Of a DNA stretch of 64,000 nt, positions 20,006 through 56,542 are shown piece after piece. The DNA comes from Apus apus. Its lineage: Eukaryota; Chordata; Aves; Apodiformes; Apodidae. Below the pieces are notes generated by a model. It was not told where the DNA came from, searched no databases, and was given only the letters and a program-made list of their open reading frames with translations. The stretch lies in assembly GCF_020740795.1 (NCBI RefSeq), contig NC_067301.1:496001-560000 (forward strand). The letters run 5' to 3'. The first letter of the stretch is position 1, and each line of letters starts with the position of its first letter. A program made the translations under genes and the position numbers.

Positions 20006-22642
20006 ATGGCGGCGGCGGCGGCGGCGGCGGCGGCTCCGCGGCGGGGGCGGCTGGGGCGGGAGGCCCGCGCCAGCCTGGCCGCCTTCCTGCTGGGCGCCTC
20101 GGTGGCGGCGCTGCCGGCGGTGCTGGGCTCCCCGGCCGCCCTGCTGGCCGCCCCCGGCCTGCGCGGCCGCCTGGCGCTCGCCCTGCACGTGGCGGGTGTT
20201 AACGCGGCGCTGCTGCTGCTCTATCCGCGGCCGCTCTACAAGGTGAGGGGGCGACGGGAGGACCTCGGGGGAGCGGGTGTGGGGGGCGGCGGGGTCCGGG
20301 GAATCGCGGGAGAACGGGACCGAGCGGCGGCGGGGTGGAAGGAGGCCTCGGGGCAGCGGCCGCGGGGGTTCCGCAGAGCGCGGGTGGCCCCGGGGCCGGC
20401 AGGGTGGGGGAGCGTCCTCGAGAGGCGGCGGCTGGGAGGAAACCCGGGGGAGTTGGGTCGGGGGGGCTGTGGGTCGGGGGTGGCGGTCAGGGGGTACCGG
20501 GCCCGGGCGGCGGCCGCAGCGCTCTTTCCCCTCCCTCCCTCTGCTCCTAGATTGCCGTCCGGGCCTGCTTCCTGGGCTTCGCCTTCGGCTGCGGGCTGCT
20601 GCTCAGCGCCGGCCGCTCGGCCTGGCGCCACTTCGGCTGGTAAGGCCCGGGCTGGGGGAGCCGGGGCTGCCGTGGCGCCGGGGGTGCCGTGCTACCGGCC
20701 CGTGCTACCGGCCCTGCCAAGCCTTCCTTGCCTCCCACTGCAGGTACATGTGCTCCTTGTCCCTCTTCCACTACTCGGAGTATTTGGTGACAGCCATCAA
20801 CAACCCACGCAGCCTCTCCCTGGACTCCTTCCTGCTCAACCACAGCTTCGAGTACAACCTGGCTGCCCTCTCCTCCTGGGTGGAGTTCACGTTGGAGAAG
20901 CTCCTCTTCCCAGGTTGGCCACCCTGCCCTTCACCATCTGTTCTGCTGTCCCCCTGTCTGCCTGGCTGCTTGTTCCAGGGCTCACCCCTCTGCTGGAAAG
21001 CCCTCGTGACCTTCCCTTAGCTGACCTGCTCCAGCGGCGTAGGAGGCTTTGATGTGGCTTTAATCTGTGTCCTCAGAGCCTCTTGGTTTTGTTCTCGGGG
21101 ACGCGGGGGGAGTGTCTCTCTTACTCTGCTATGCTAGGCTGCGTCACGGGGCTTCAGCCCGTCCTAGGCTGTATCCTTCAGGCTGATGTGGTGGTACAAA
21201 GAATGATGTTTCGGTTACATCTGGACCTTTTTTGACCTGGGACAAAACTAAATCAGCAAAACCTGTTGCTGTTGGTCCAGCCTAGGCTGTTCCTTTTGAT
21301 TTTGGGAGCAGGGAGACATTCTCCACCATGGCAGCACAGGCCGAGGAGCTCCTTGCAATTGGCTGTACTTTGTGTCAGCTTTACACTGCACGGCGGGCTC
21401 TGCCGCGGCGCTGGGTTCCTCGGGGTGGGCAGATGCTGCACTGGGGGCTCCATGACACTGGGGGTGGTTTTATTTGCTTTGGTGGTGGGAGCAGCATGTG
21501 GAATGCTGGCTGTGCATTACGGGTTGAGCTTTTAGATGGGGAGTGGGGGGAAGCCCCTCTACCAGCCCAGCCCTCCGGGAGCCCTGCAGTCAAGCAGGAC
21601 CTTTGCAAACCTGTTGTGACCCGTCCTCGTTGCCTTGCAGAGCTGAAGCAGATCACGTGGCTGAGCACGGTGGGGCTGCTGATGGTGATCTTTGGGGACT
21701 GCCTGAGGAAGGCAGCCATGCTGACAGCAGGCTCCAACTTCAACCACATTGTTCAGAATGAGAAATCGGAGACTCACACTTTGGTGACGAGTGGGGTGTA
21801 TGGGTGGTTCCGGCACCCGTCCTACGTGGGCTGGTTTTACTGGAGTATTGGAACACAGGTACCGTGCACAACACACTCAGATACTTTCATCTTGTAACCT
21901 GGGTCTGTCATCTTAAGGTTGCTCCATGCCATCAGGGGATGCTGAAGCTGCTGTCCAAAATGCCTGTCAGTGGTCAGATGTAGCCTTGCTCTTGCCTAAT
22001 GCCAATCCTGTGCCAAATGGCAAGGAAAACTCCCTCTAAGAATGCCCAGGGCCTGGGCAGAGGGTGGGCTGGATACCAGCTGCAGTTGAGCTGCAACTCA
22101 GCACTGCCTTAGTTGTGATCTTGTGGTTGGCTGCTGGTTGGCAGTTGGTTTTATTTCCCTGCAGAGAGACCTTGAAGGCTGCACATGGAGCAGTGTGGCT
22201 GCACCTGGGCTCTCCAGAGCTAGGATCCAGCTCTCAGCTGGGGTGGCAGGAGCCAGCAGCTGCCCACTGGCCACTTTCTTTGTGAGCATATTTCCTCTCC
22301 AGAATGAAGTTCCACAAGAGGTGCTGGCTTTTTTTTTCTCTGGAGAGCTCTTAGACCTTGTGGCAGACTTAATGAAGGGTGGTTAGCCCATGGGGTGGGG
22401 TGCAGCCTGGGCTCCTTGAGGAGATTTCTTCGGGATGCTCACCACTGGTGTCTCTGCAGGTGTTACTCTGCAACCCCATCTGCGTGGTGGGCTACGCGCT
22501 GGCGTCCTGGCGCTTCTTCAGGGAGCGGATCGAGGAGGAGGAGATCACGCTCATTCACTTCTTTGGAGAAGAGTACCTGGAGTACAAGAGGAAGGTGCCA
22601 TCGGGTCTCCCTTTTATTAAAGGAGTCAAAGTGGAACTGTAA
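20006..22642 (+). CDS. ICMT: Isoprenylcysteine carboxyl methyltransferase
   Basis: Endoplasmic-reticulum membrane enzyme that methylates the C-terminal prenylcysteine of processed CAAX proteins (Ras, Rho, lamins) using S-adenosylmethionine. Coding exons: 20006-20242, 20551-20639, 20744-20913, 21641-21858, 22460-22642; 298 residues (human 284). The extra N-terminal length is partly a poly-Ala run encoded by a GCG repeat straight after the ATG. Several membrane segments are visible (LAAFLLGASVAALPAVLG, ACFLGFAFGCGLLLSA, TWLSTVGLLMVIFG). The conserved catalytic C-terminus is intact: SGVYGWFRHPSYVGWFYW, NPICVVGYALASWRFF, IHFFGEEYLEYKRKVPSGLP. RNF207 converges from the right. I find no canonical AATAAA in the following 2 kb. 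Confidence 0.96.
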
Positions 22643-24540
22643 TGTGGGCAAAAACCGGACTGGCTGAGTGAATGCCCAGCTCCAGGCGCCGCAGGGCGAG
22701 GGACAGTGTGTGGCACTAGGAGTAGCCTGTTGGTATTTCCTGGCTGCCCAGGAGGAGCTGGCAAAGAGCTGCAGAGCTGGGCAGCTCTACGGGTCACTAG
22801 CAGATCAGAAGCTCATTTGTCCTCAAGATAAGCCCTTCGTTGCACATTCAGGGATCTTCCAGATAACTTAGCCTGTAGCGACTCTAAAGAGAATCGACCC
22901 CTCCTGCCTGCAGCTGTGGAACTGGACCGAGATGCTTCCAGACCAGCAGCTCTGCCCTCCTGCCTGAGGAGCAGGAAAGGCCCTGGTTCTTCCTGTGGCC
23001 TCATTTGATTTTAAAGCTCTTTGGCCTCGTGAGCCGGCGGTGCGGCTGTAATCCCCTTAGGCTGGGGCTGGCAGCTGGTGCCACCGCGGGTGCTGCCCTC
23101 CTGCTCCCCTGGCACGGGGGCTGCCTGCCCACCCGCTGCCGCCGGTGGTTCCTCCCCAGGCACTTGTGCTCCCAGGAGCCTTTTCTGCTGGATGCAGGGG
23201 AGTGAGCCCGCTCCCTGCCCCGGCTGCTGCTGGCACTGCGGGAGCCACCATCGCAGCCACCGCCCTCCTGAGCCCCCTCCCTGCCACCTTTGTTCCCTCT
23301 TCCCGCTTCCAAATCACGCTGCTTCCTATCCTGCAAGGCTGCCTCTGTCCTGCAGAAATCCCAGGATTTTGGATTGGGAAGGAAGATCCTTGCCTGCGTT
23401 GTGGGCAAACCTGGGATGCTGCTGGGACTAGGAGATGCTTCTAGGGAAATTCTCCAAAGAGGAAAAAAGTATGGCTAGTTAATGCAATTTTAAATGTTCC
23501 TATTTTGGAAATGGTTCCTACTTGAGCTTTGTGGTATAACTTATTCTGTCATTATATACCAAAGAGGTTCACTGTTTTCTTGAGTTTTAGGTTATTCTTC
23601 CTAGCTAGAATGGAAACGAGTTGCTTGGCAGTTCACGCTTCAGGCTGGCAGTGTTCCTGAATGGAGGTGTGTGGTATGGCTCAGGAAAAGGGGCACTGGT
23701 GGGAGATGGCTTTGGTTTAGTTTTGGGGTTTTTTTCATAAAAAATAAGACAATTCTTGCTAACTTTTGTCTGGTGGTCATTTAGAGATCTCTTGCCTTAC
23801 TGGTGACACGATGGGAATGGAAGTTATTACTTTCACAGTTCCTGATGGGTTTTTGGTGCACTCGGTGCTGTCGGAGAATGGCTGAGGCTCCCTGTGACCT
23901 AGGGCTGTGCAGCCACAGGGACTGGCAGATCCTCTGTCTCTCCTCACTTAACCCATTCAGGGTCCTTCCTCTGCCAGGTTTGCTTTGTATTTCAGGGTGT
24001 GTTCTGCATGGAGTGTCAGCTCGGTGCCTTTGCTGGGAATTTGTCTTTCACCAGGTGTGTTTGTAGCTTGGGAGAAAAGAGAAAATGAGGTAGTGCACCA
24101 GCCAGGCAGCACCGATTCCTCTGCACAGTCACTCACAGGCTCCTGCTCAGGCATTTCTGTGCCTCTGACTCATGTCCTCATGGAAGCTGTGACTGCTCTT
24201 GCAGCCAGCGTGCCTTGGGCGAGTTAATTTTTAACATTTTTTTGTAGGCGTTAAGGTTTCTGTTCTAAACGTGCACAAACACACTTTGAAACGGACAAAC
24301 AGCAGTTGTTGCTTGGGTTGGACTTGGGTGAGCTGACAATGGAGATTAAGCTTTCTTCTCAAGCTGTTCTTTGTATTCAGTGCACCTGGATCCTAACTGT
24401 GGTGAGCTGCCTCTACCCCACACCAGGGATTTTTTGGGTTTTTTACCCCTTGTTTGCAAACTTGGTGGTGGTAAGAGCAGCTGGACACCCCATGCTGGCA
24501 GGTTTTGTCCAGAACCAGGTGGACACGTACACTGGTGCCT
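22643..24540. other. Convergent 3' region between ICMT and RNF207
   Basis: About 1.9 kb without coding exons. The AT-richer part (23440-24300) looks like ICMT 3' UTR. No AATAAA on the plus strand is seen; a CATAAA variant lies near 23737. No repeat family recognised. Confidence 0.4.
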
Positions 24541-24546
24541 TTTATT
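24541..24546 (-). terminator. RNF207: Poly(A) signal of RNF207
   Basis: AATAAA on the minus strand about 440 nt beyond the stop codon assigned to RNF207, the first canonical signal downstream of that gene. Confidence 0.6.
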
Positions 24547-24984
24547 TCACTTGTGACACACAAAAGGGAGAGTATAAAGACAATTATATTTTCAGATTAA
24601 CAAAGTCACCCCATGCCAGGCTTCTGGCAAGCTGCAGACACAGTTTCTGGGCTGCCATTTCCTGCCTCTCATCATGGCACATGGCGAGAGGAGCCAGTTG
24701 ACAGCCAGGGCGTGGTGAGAGCTGAGCGGCTCCGTGCTTGGCGTTGGGCTCTATGGTGCTGGCTCTTTGCGGGCAGCACCCTCGGCCCCACTGCTCTGCT
24801 GGCCCCTGCAGCACTCTTTGCTTTTTGAGGAGGGGTCTCCAGAGGTGCAGCCCTCCCCAGGGCTGGCCGGAGGCCCCTCCTTTCCACTGGGCAAGGTGTC
24901 TCTGGGGAAGGGAAGGCACCTCAGCAGGGTCATTGGCTGGGAAAGGGCACAGGGGGAATTTGGTACCCAGGTGTTTGCCATCAC

Positions 24985-27900
24985 CTACCTTGGAGCTGCT
25001 TTGCTGTCATCACAGATCCTGAGCAGCATCTGGGCCGGTTCCTCCTTGGGGTCCTGGGGCTCCTGCAGCCTGTGGTGAAAGGGTTGTGAGCCATGGCCAG
25101 AACTCTGGCCCAAACAGACCCCCCCCACGGCCCTCACCTGGGCTCCAGCCGCTCCTTCACCTTGGCGATGGAGCGGACATAGGGTGCGATCTGCTTGGTG
25201 ATGGTGGTGAGACAGCTGTTCTCCTGCCGCAGCTGCAGCAGGTCGTGGAGCTGGGCTGGGGGGTGAGAGGAGTGGGCTGTGGCCACAGCTGCCCCCCAGG
25301 AGTGGGTATGGGGGTTTCAGGGCTGGGGGAATGGAGTCTCCTACCTTCATAGATCTCCTGCTCGTTGGCCACACGCTGGTATGTCTCCTCCCAGACCTGG
25401 AGGGACAAGAGGGAGCTGGGCAGTGCGCTGTGGCACGGGGGCCCTGCCACACCAGGACACGCTGACTGTACCTCCTCGAAGACGCTGCGCATCATCTCCA
25501 CGGCCGAGTAGTGCGCCGCGATCTGCACGTCCATCTGCAGGGACTTCTGCAGGATCTCGCTCATGATCTCCGTCTTGATGAGCGAGTGGTGCTTGGTGAG
25601 GTCACGGTGCAGCTCCTGCACCTGGTCCTTCAGGCCCTGGATCTCTGTTTGCAGCATCTGCAGGGGCCGGGGGCAGCCCCTGTGAGCGGCTCCCTCCTCC
25701 TGTCCCACCCTGTGCCCCCGGAGCCCCGCTCCTACCCGATAGGTGTTCTCGTAGTTGCGGCAGTGCTCGGCAAAGGGGGTCTCGCGCCCCTCGGCCAGCA
25801 GGACCTTGGTGCTGATGTACCGGTGCATCGTTGGCTTCCGCACCATGGGCCCCGTGGACATCTTATCGCCGGCGGGGGGGCAGCTGGGCACCATCAGGGT
25901 CTTGGAGCATTGGCCACCAGGGAGCCTAAGCCAAGAGGGTGACAGTGGCACGGCTGCGGGCGAGCAGAGCGAGGTGCCAGGGGCCAGGCCACCAGCTCAG
26001 CCTCGCCCCAGGGGGCTGGGGATATGCCAGCTCCCTGTGTTCCTTCCCTCAACTGAGCACTGAGGTGCCTTACAACACTCCAAAAATCACGTTTCTGGGG
26101 CTGCTCCTCTGCTGCCTGCAGCTTCAGGACCAGCTATGGAAGGGGCAGGAGCTGAGCTAGGCATACTCTGGTTTCCAGAGGGAAGGGTGGATGCCAGCAT
26201 CTCCTGGCCCCTTGGTGAGTGCTGCTGCCCCCACATCTCCCCCTCCCTGCTCTGCCCCCACCCTGGCTCCACTGCCCACCACCTGCCGTCATCCTACCGT
26301 GCTGCACTGTGCTCCCCCTGCCCACGCCAGGGCTGGCAGCTCCCAGCAGCTCAGCCACTGCGCCGCAGGCGAGGGTCGGTCCCCATGGGCCGGCAGCGCC
26401 CGTTTGTCCTCTCTGGCTGGGAGCGCCTGGCAGGGCCAGTGCTGCTGTGACATCAACGGGCCTAAATATATCCCGGGTGAGGAGCGGCCGGGAACTTCCA
26501 TGAAATTCTGATAAAAATAGTGGTGGGCAAAGAGGCTGTGGCACTGTGGGTGTGCGGGCAAGCAGGAGCTGGCCCCAGCAGCGGGGGGAGAGCCCTCTGG
26601 GGATGGTGGGAGGGGGCCGAGCAGCGGGGTGCAGCTCACCCAGGCACCCTGCTGCCAGCCCCGCTTCCCAGAAGTGTCACTTTAAGCCCCCGTGCCTGTT
26701 GTTCATCAGCACAGCTGTGCTCTGTGCTGTCCCTGTGCTGCTGCCGAGGTGACAGGCTCAAGGGCAGCAAGCTTGGCATGGTGGGATGCAGAGGGGGGCA
26801 CAGTTGCATGGGTGGCACTGTGCACCCCAGCCCCAGCTGCCCTCCCAGCATCTCACATGTTGGTTCCAGCCATGCTGGGACCGATGCCGGCAGCGCTGCC
26901 CACCACGGAGCGGCGGGGGCTGAGCATTAGCAGGGGCTCCAGGCAGCGGGCGAACTCGGCCCGGTACTCGGTGTTGATCTGGGGGTGAGACAGGGTGAGT
27001 GTGGCTGGGCTGGGGCAGTGCTAGCGGTGGGGGCTGCGGGCTGGGGGGCTCAGCCTGGGGTGGGCGGTGGGGTCTACCTTGCTGGTCTGGGCTGGTCGCA
27101 GGCGGTGCGGCAGCTTGACGATCCTCTGCAGCCTCTCCATGAGTTGCTGAAAGGTAGCATGGGGGTGTAGTGAGGGGTGCCCGGGACCCCGCCCAGGCCT
27201 GCCGGACACCCCACAGGGGGATGGTCCAGCTGCCCCAAGGCACTGGCACCACTCACATATCCCAGGTCCAGGAACTCTGCTTTGTTGGCGGAGCTTAGGA
27301 AGGCTGAGCAGGTCACCAGATGGACCTGCGTGCAGGGGGGTGTCACACTGGTGGCTGGGTGGCCGTGGCAGCCCAGCCCCTGCTCAGGGCCCTACCTGCA
27401 GGGTGGGCAGCAGGGAGGCAAGGTGGGCAAGCTGCTCCTTGAACGCCTTTTCCTTCTCCTCGTGCTGGCTGTGGCAGAGCAAGGCAAGGCACAGCCCTTC
27501 TGGGGCTCAGGGGAGCACTCTGGCCCCAGGGCACCTCAACATGTTAAAGGAAGAGGGAACACCCTGGGGAGCGGGCTCAGCCTGTGGCCCCTCACCTCTG
27601 CACAGCTTTCAGGAGTGTCTTCTTTCTCTCAGAGAGCTGCTCCTGCAGACAGTACGGCCACCCCGTGTCCCATGGCCACCCCGGTCCCCCCTGCCACCCC
27701 AGCTCTGCCGTGCACACAGGGTGTGATGCCGGGGTGTGCATCCCGCACCTGCATGCGGCCGAAGAGGGAGTTGATGGCTGCCTCCTCCTCGCTGGCGCTG
27801 TTCCGCACCTCCTCGATCATGGCCTTGAGCAGCACGATGGCCTCACGCGTGGAGGTCTGCAGCTCCTTGACGGCCTGCCCGGGGCAGCGGGGCGGCTGTG

Positions 27901-28969
27901 GCACTGCGGGCAGCGCCGTTCCCCGAGCCCCCCGGCCCCTCAGCCCTGCCCACCATCACGGCCTGGTCCAGCCTCTGGCAGCCCTGCATGTAGGCCGTCT
28001 CGATGTCGATGCAGTGTGCCCGGCTCTCCCTGTGGGCAGGGGCGTCAGGGCGCGGCGCGGGGCGTGGGGCGGGCGCGGGGCCGCCGCTGCTCACCCCTGC
28101 ATGTCCCTGAAGCAGTTGATGCACAGCATGGACTTCTTCTCGGTGGAGAACATGATGTAGGGCTCCTCATGCAGTGCTGCAAGGGACGAGAACGTCGGGC
28201 AGGGCGGCCGAGCGTGGCACGGCCCCGCGCGGTGTGGCATGGCAGGTACAGCACTCACGGCACTTCTTGTGGATGTCCTTGGTGCGCTTGGAGAGGGAGA
28301 CGATCTCGTGGCGGGCAAACATCTTGGCACGGTGGGTCTCCTCGCGGCACGGGGCACAGAGGGGCTGCCCGCAGGTGTTGCAGAAGTACATGGTGTCCAG
28401 CTCCTGTGTGGGCGGGGGGGGACTGGTGGCAGGCATGGCCCTGGCAGGGGTCCCCTGCCTGCCCTGCCCACCGCGCTGCCCTCACCGCCTTGGCACAGCG
28501 CCGGTCGCAGTTGGCACAGTGCACGTCCTCCTCGCCATCAGCCGAGCTGTCCACCAGGAACTGCAAGAGCCGGTCTACAGGGGGCAGCCCTGTGCCCCCC
28601 CTCACCACCGAGGGGTGCCTGGGGCGGTGGGATGGGGATGAGGACGGGTGGGAATGGAGTTGCCTGCCTGGGGCAGGTGAGGGCAGCTTTGGGGACAGTG
28701 GGTGCAGTGCCCTCTGAGGCTGCTGGCCGTGTGCCCTGCCCTGGTCCCTGTGTCCCCCCGGGAGGGTCTGTCCCTCACCCGCAGAGCGGGCAGCGCAGGC
28801 GGCCGTCGCTGGCGCGGCCCCGCAGGCAGCTGGCGCAGAAGTTGTGGTAGCAGTCGAGCAGGCAGGGGTGCTGGTAGGGCTCGTGGCAGAGCAGGCAGAC
28901 CAGTGGGTGGCAGTTGGCCTTCTCCAGCTCCGAGCAGCTCCCCAGTGGGGAGAAGATGCCACCAGCCAT
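24985..28969 (-). CDS. RNF207: RING finger protein 207
   Basis: Cardiac RING/B-box protein; human variants associate with QT interval, and it raises HERG potassium-channel levels together with HSP70-type chaperones. Coding exons in transcription order: 28969-28779, 28618-28486, 28403-28259, 28176-28095, 28029-27954, 27874-27749, 27642-27596, 27468-27396, 27325-27257, 27146-27078, 26978-26857, 25925-25736, 25657-25472, 25396-25345, 25255-25138, 25069-24985; 587 residues (human 634). The RING (CLLCHEPYQHPCLLDC ... CPLCG) is at about 24-63. B-box cysteines follow (CANCDRRC; CNTCGQPLCAPC). Coiled-coil helices come next (KELQTSTREAIVLLKAMIEE, LQTEIQGLKDQVQELHRDLT). The C-terminus is uncertain: the stop falls inside a sequence that is also a splice donor (AAG|GTAGGT), so a further exon is possible. 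Confidence 0.92.
26455..26525. promoter_or_regulatory. Candidate muscle enhancer in RNF207 intron 11
   Basis: A short AT-rich island in a GC-rich intron holds CTAAATATAT (26462-26471) and ATAAAAATAG (26511-26520), each one base from the MEF2 consensus YTAWWWWTAR. RNF207 is heart-enriched in mammals, which makes a MEF2 enhancer plausible, but motif matching alone is weak evidence. Confidence 0.35.
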
Positions 28970-29093
28970 CTGTGGGGGAGAGAACAGCCCCCCCTCCCCA
29001 TTTCACCCCCTGTGCTGGCAGCCCCACATGGCCCGACTCCCTGTGAGCACCGTTGGAAGGATGGATCCTGCCCCGGGGCCCATGAGCTGCTGT

Positions 29094-29103
29094 CTATTTT
29101 TAG
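29094..29103 (-). promoter_or_regulatory. RNF207: Perfect MEF2 site just upstream of RNF207
   Basis: CTATTTTTAG matches YTAWWWWTAR exactly, 125 bp upstream of the RNF207 start codon. MEF2 drives heart and muscle genes, consistent with RNF207 expression. The transcription start is not known, so the site may lie in the promoter or the 5' leader. Confidence 0.5.
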
Positions 29104-29179
29104 GTTATGAGCTGCCTGGCACGAGGCTGCCCCAATGCACCCCTTGTCCCAGCACTATGGACTGGGGGCAGCAGGGCTG

Positions 29180-29420
29180 AGTGGGGTGGCCCCTGCAGCA
29201 GCGTGTCCCCCAGGTGGGCACCCCCACAGCTGAAGCATCCCCCAGCATGGGGTGTTCCAGTCCCCTGGGATGGGGTGTTCCCTGCAAAGGAGCATCCCCT
29301 GCAGAACAATGTCCCCCAGAACAGGGGTGCAGGATGCCCTAGGACGGGATGTCCCCCAGGAGGGAGCATCCACCATGATGGAATGTCCCCTGCCCTGGGA
29401 TGTCCCCTGCAATGGCAGCC
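29180..29420. repeat. Degenerate minisatellite upstream of RNF207
   Basis: Imperfect units of roughly 25-35 bp built on GATGTCCCC, AGCATCCCC and CCCTGGGATG recur about eight times. It lies between the RNF207 start codon and the CpG-rich RPL22 promoter. Unit boundaries are blurred by substitution. Confidence 0.6.
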
Positions 29421-29899
29421 TGGCAGCCACCTGCCCCACTTGCTGGGCATCCCCCCGTCCCCAGGGGACACCAGGGCCGAGTGAAGGCTTTACCTCTCCT
29501 GAGCTGTAAGCCAGGGGATCGGCCGTGCCGAGCCGAGCTGTGCCGTGCCGCTGCTCCCCGTGTGCCGGCGGGAATGAGGGCGATGCCGAGGCAGCCGGGC
29601 TGCCCCCGTGACGCGGGGCCCCTGGCACTGCCGGGTGGCTGCCGCGCCACGGCCCAAAAATAGCCCCGCGCGCCTGAGCGCGCCCAGCAGCAGGGACAGC
29701 CCTGCGGCTGTGGGGACGGGGGACCGGGGGCTGGGGGGACGTGGGACCAGGGGCTGGGGGGACATGGGCATCCGCGTGGCCTGGCGATGGCCCCGGGGGT
29801 GAGGGACGCCCCGCGGGCTGTCGCGGGGCTGCAGAGACATGTGCACGACACCTTGGGGTGCGGGGGGCGGTGACAGCCCGTGCGCAGCACGGCGCCCTG

Positions 29900-30274
29900 G
29901 GGTGCGGGGTCACCCCGGCCCCCCACCCCTCTGCACCGACCCCTCGTTGCCCCCCCCTCCAGCCGCTGCCGGCCCCGCCCCCCCAGGCCCCGCCCCCCCC
30001 AGGCCCCGCCCCCGGCCCTGCCCCCGCCCCCCCCCGAGGCCCCGCCCCCAGCACGCGGTGCCCGCGCCGCCGGGCAGGCAGCACTACGCGCTGGCGGAGC
30101 GGGCCGCGACGGGCGAGGCCGGAAGCGATCGATGCTCTCGGCGCTCGGCTGGTGCAGCCCGGCGGGGCGGGCCCGGGGCTGCGGCGGGCGGCGCGTGCGC
30201 ACCGGCAGCCCGAGGGCGCTTCCGCGCAGGCGCGCGCCGCGGCCCTCCCTTTTTGCCGCTCCGCTGCAGCCGCC
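29900..30274 (+). promoter_or_regulatory. RPL22: CpG promoter and 5' TOP leader of RPL22
   Basis: A C-rich block at about 29960-30050 repeats CCCCGCCCCCCCAGG and would form G-quadruplexes on the other strand. The pyrimidine run CCCTCCCTTTTTGCC at 30243-30257 is a terminal oligopyrimidine (TOP) start typical of ribosomal-protein genes, with transcription expected at a C in this run about 20-30 nt before the ATG. TOP mRNAs are translated under mTOR/LARP1 control. Confidence 0.7.
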
Positions 30275-32738
<2,464 letters not shown>

Positions 32739-32777
32739 GCCGTGGGGCCGCCATTTTGTACAGTTTTGCTTTTCTGG

Positions 32778-32783
32778 AATAAA
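32778..32783 (+). terminator. RPL22: Poly(A) signal of RPL22
   Basis: AATAAA 39 nt past the stop, giving the very short 3' UTR usual for ribosomal-protein mRNAs. Confidence 0.9.
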
Positions 32784-32859
32784 CGGCGGGGAGAGTTGTT
32801 GATACCCCGCGCTTGGCTGCGGCAAATTCGGGGGATTCGGGGCTTTTGGGAGGTTATTT

Positions 32860-33096
32860 GGGGTGATGCGGGAAGCGCCTCGCGGAGGGGCGGGGCCAGA
32901 GCCCGGGAGGGGCGGGGCTCAGGGCGCAGGGGGTGTGGCCAGGCGCTTAGAGGGGCGTGGTTTACCCTTAAAGGGGCGGGGCCTGTGCCCTGGAGCGCCG
33001 CGGGTGGGCGGGGCCCGGCGGCCGCCATCTTGGCGCGGAGCGGGCGCTCCCGCCGCTCGGCAGCGCGGGGCGGGCAGCTCGCTGCTGCCGCCCGGT
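32860..33096 (+). promoter_or_regulatory. CHD5: GC-box promoter of CHD5 with a YY1 site
   Basis: Successive GGGGCGGGGC-type boxes (about 32886-33012) precede GCCGCCATCTTGG at 33021-33033, the reverse complement of the YY1 core AAGATGGCGGC. The whole promoter must fit in about 310 bp between the RPL22 poly(A) signal and the CHD5 ATG. In human, CHD5 is a 1p36 tumour suppressor silenced by promoter methylation. Confidence 0.6.
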
Positions 33097-55584
<22,488 letters not shown>

Positions 55585-56536
55585 CTGTTCCCACCAGTTC
55601 CCCTGCAGCCCCAATCCCAGCTGAGGTGAGGTTGTGCTTGCTGCTCTGTGCGGGTCTCATGGGGACATGTGGGTGGGTGGGAGCTGTACGGGGTCTCTGG
55701 GCTCCCTCCCTGGTGCTGGGATGTGGCCACTGGCTCCAGCGACCACAGTGGGTGCTTGGAGCAGGGGCAGGATGCTTCCCAAAGCCCTTGGCTGGGGGCC
55801 AGCGTGCTCCCGGGGGGCTGATGTGCTCCCCCCTGCCCCTAGTTTGGCGCGGGGCCAGCCGGAGCTGGGGGGCCGGAGAGCTGACGGCCTCTTCCCTCTC
55901 CTTGCAGCAGTGCTGGGGTTGCCCCCAGCCGAAAGCCACCCTGGTGCTGGAGGAAGGGCCAGGACACACCAAGGCATTGCCTGGGTGGACAAGGAGCTGC
56001 TGCCAGGCTCCACTCCTGCTTCAAGTGTGCTTTGCCCGCCGCGTCCCCCTGGCATGGCCGGGACGGGGACTCGTTTCCGTGTACATTTTTTGCACTTTCT
56101 TATTGAAGACTTGAAGAGTTTGTCTGGGCGAGGGGCTGAGCCAGGGTGGGAGGGGTGACGTGGTGTTGGTGTCTGGTTTTGTCGCTGTATGTGGGGTGTG
56201 AGGGGAGGCCAGTAGCTGCCCATCTTCCTGGTCGGGTCCGTTTCTGCGTCCTTGTGGTGTTCAAGCAAGTGCCAGTGCCAGTGCATGCCTGCCGCCGGAG
56301 CGCGGCCGCTGCCCCTGCTGCCGCTGGACCCTGGCACTGTCCCGGCAGCAGGACCGGGCGGGGGTCCTGGCATGCTGGGCTTGGGGCCCATGGGTGGAGG
56401 GAGGTGACAGTGGGATTCAGGATGAGGAGCCTAGCGGTGACACTGGTCTCTCTCTGGGGGCTGCCAGCAGCTGTGCCCATCGCCCCCCGCCTTCCCCTCG
56501 TGCTGCGTCTGTCCCCGTGTCTGTTCTCTGTGGTTT

Positions 56537-56542
56537 AATAAA
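56537..56542 (+). terminator. CHD5: Poly(A) signal of CHD5
   Basis: AATAAA about 950 nt after the CHD5 stop; the 3' UTR between (55585-56560) is GC-rich without an earlier canonical signal. Confidence 0.8.

Noticed and set aside
19679-21052. 457-codon plus-strand frame at ICMT
   Set aside because: It is ICMT exon 1 extended through the promoter upstream and through introns downstream; the real gene is spliced and starts at 20006.
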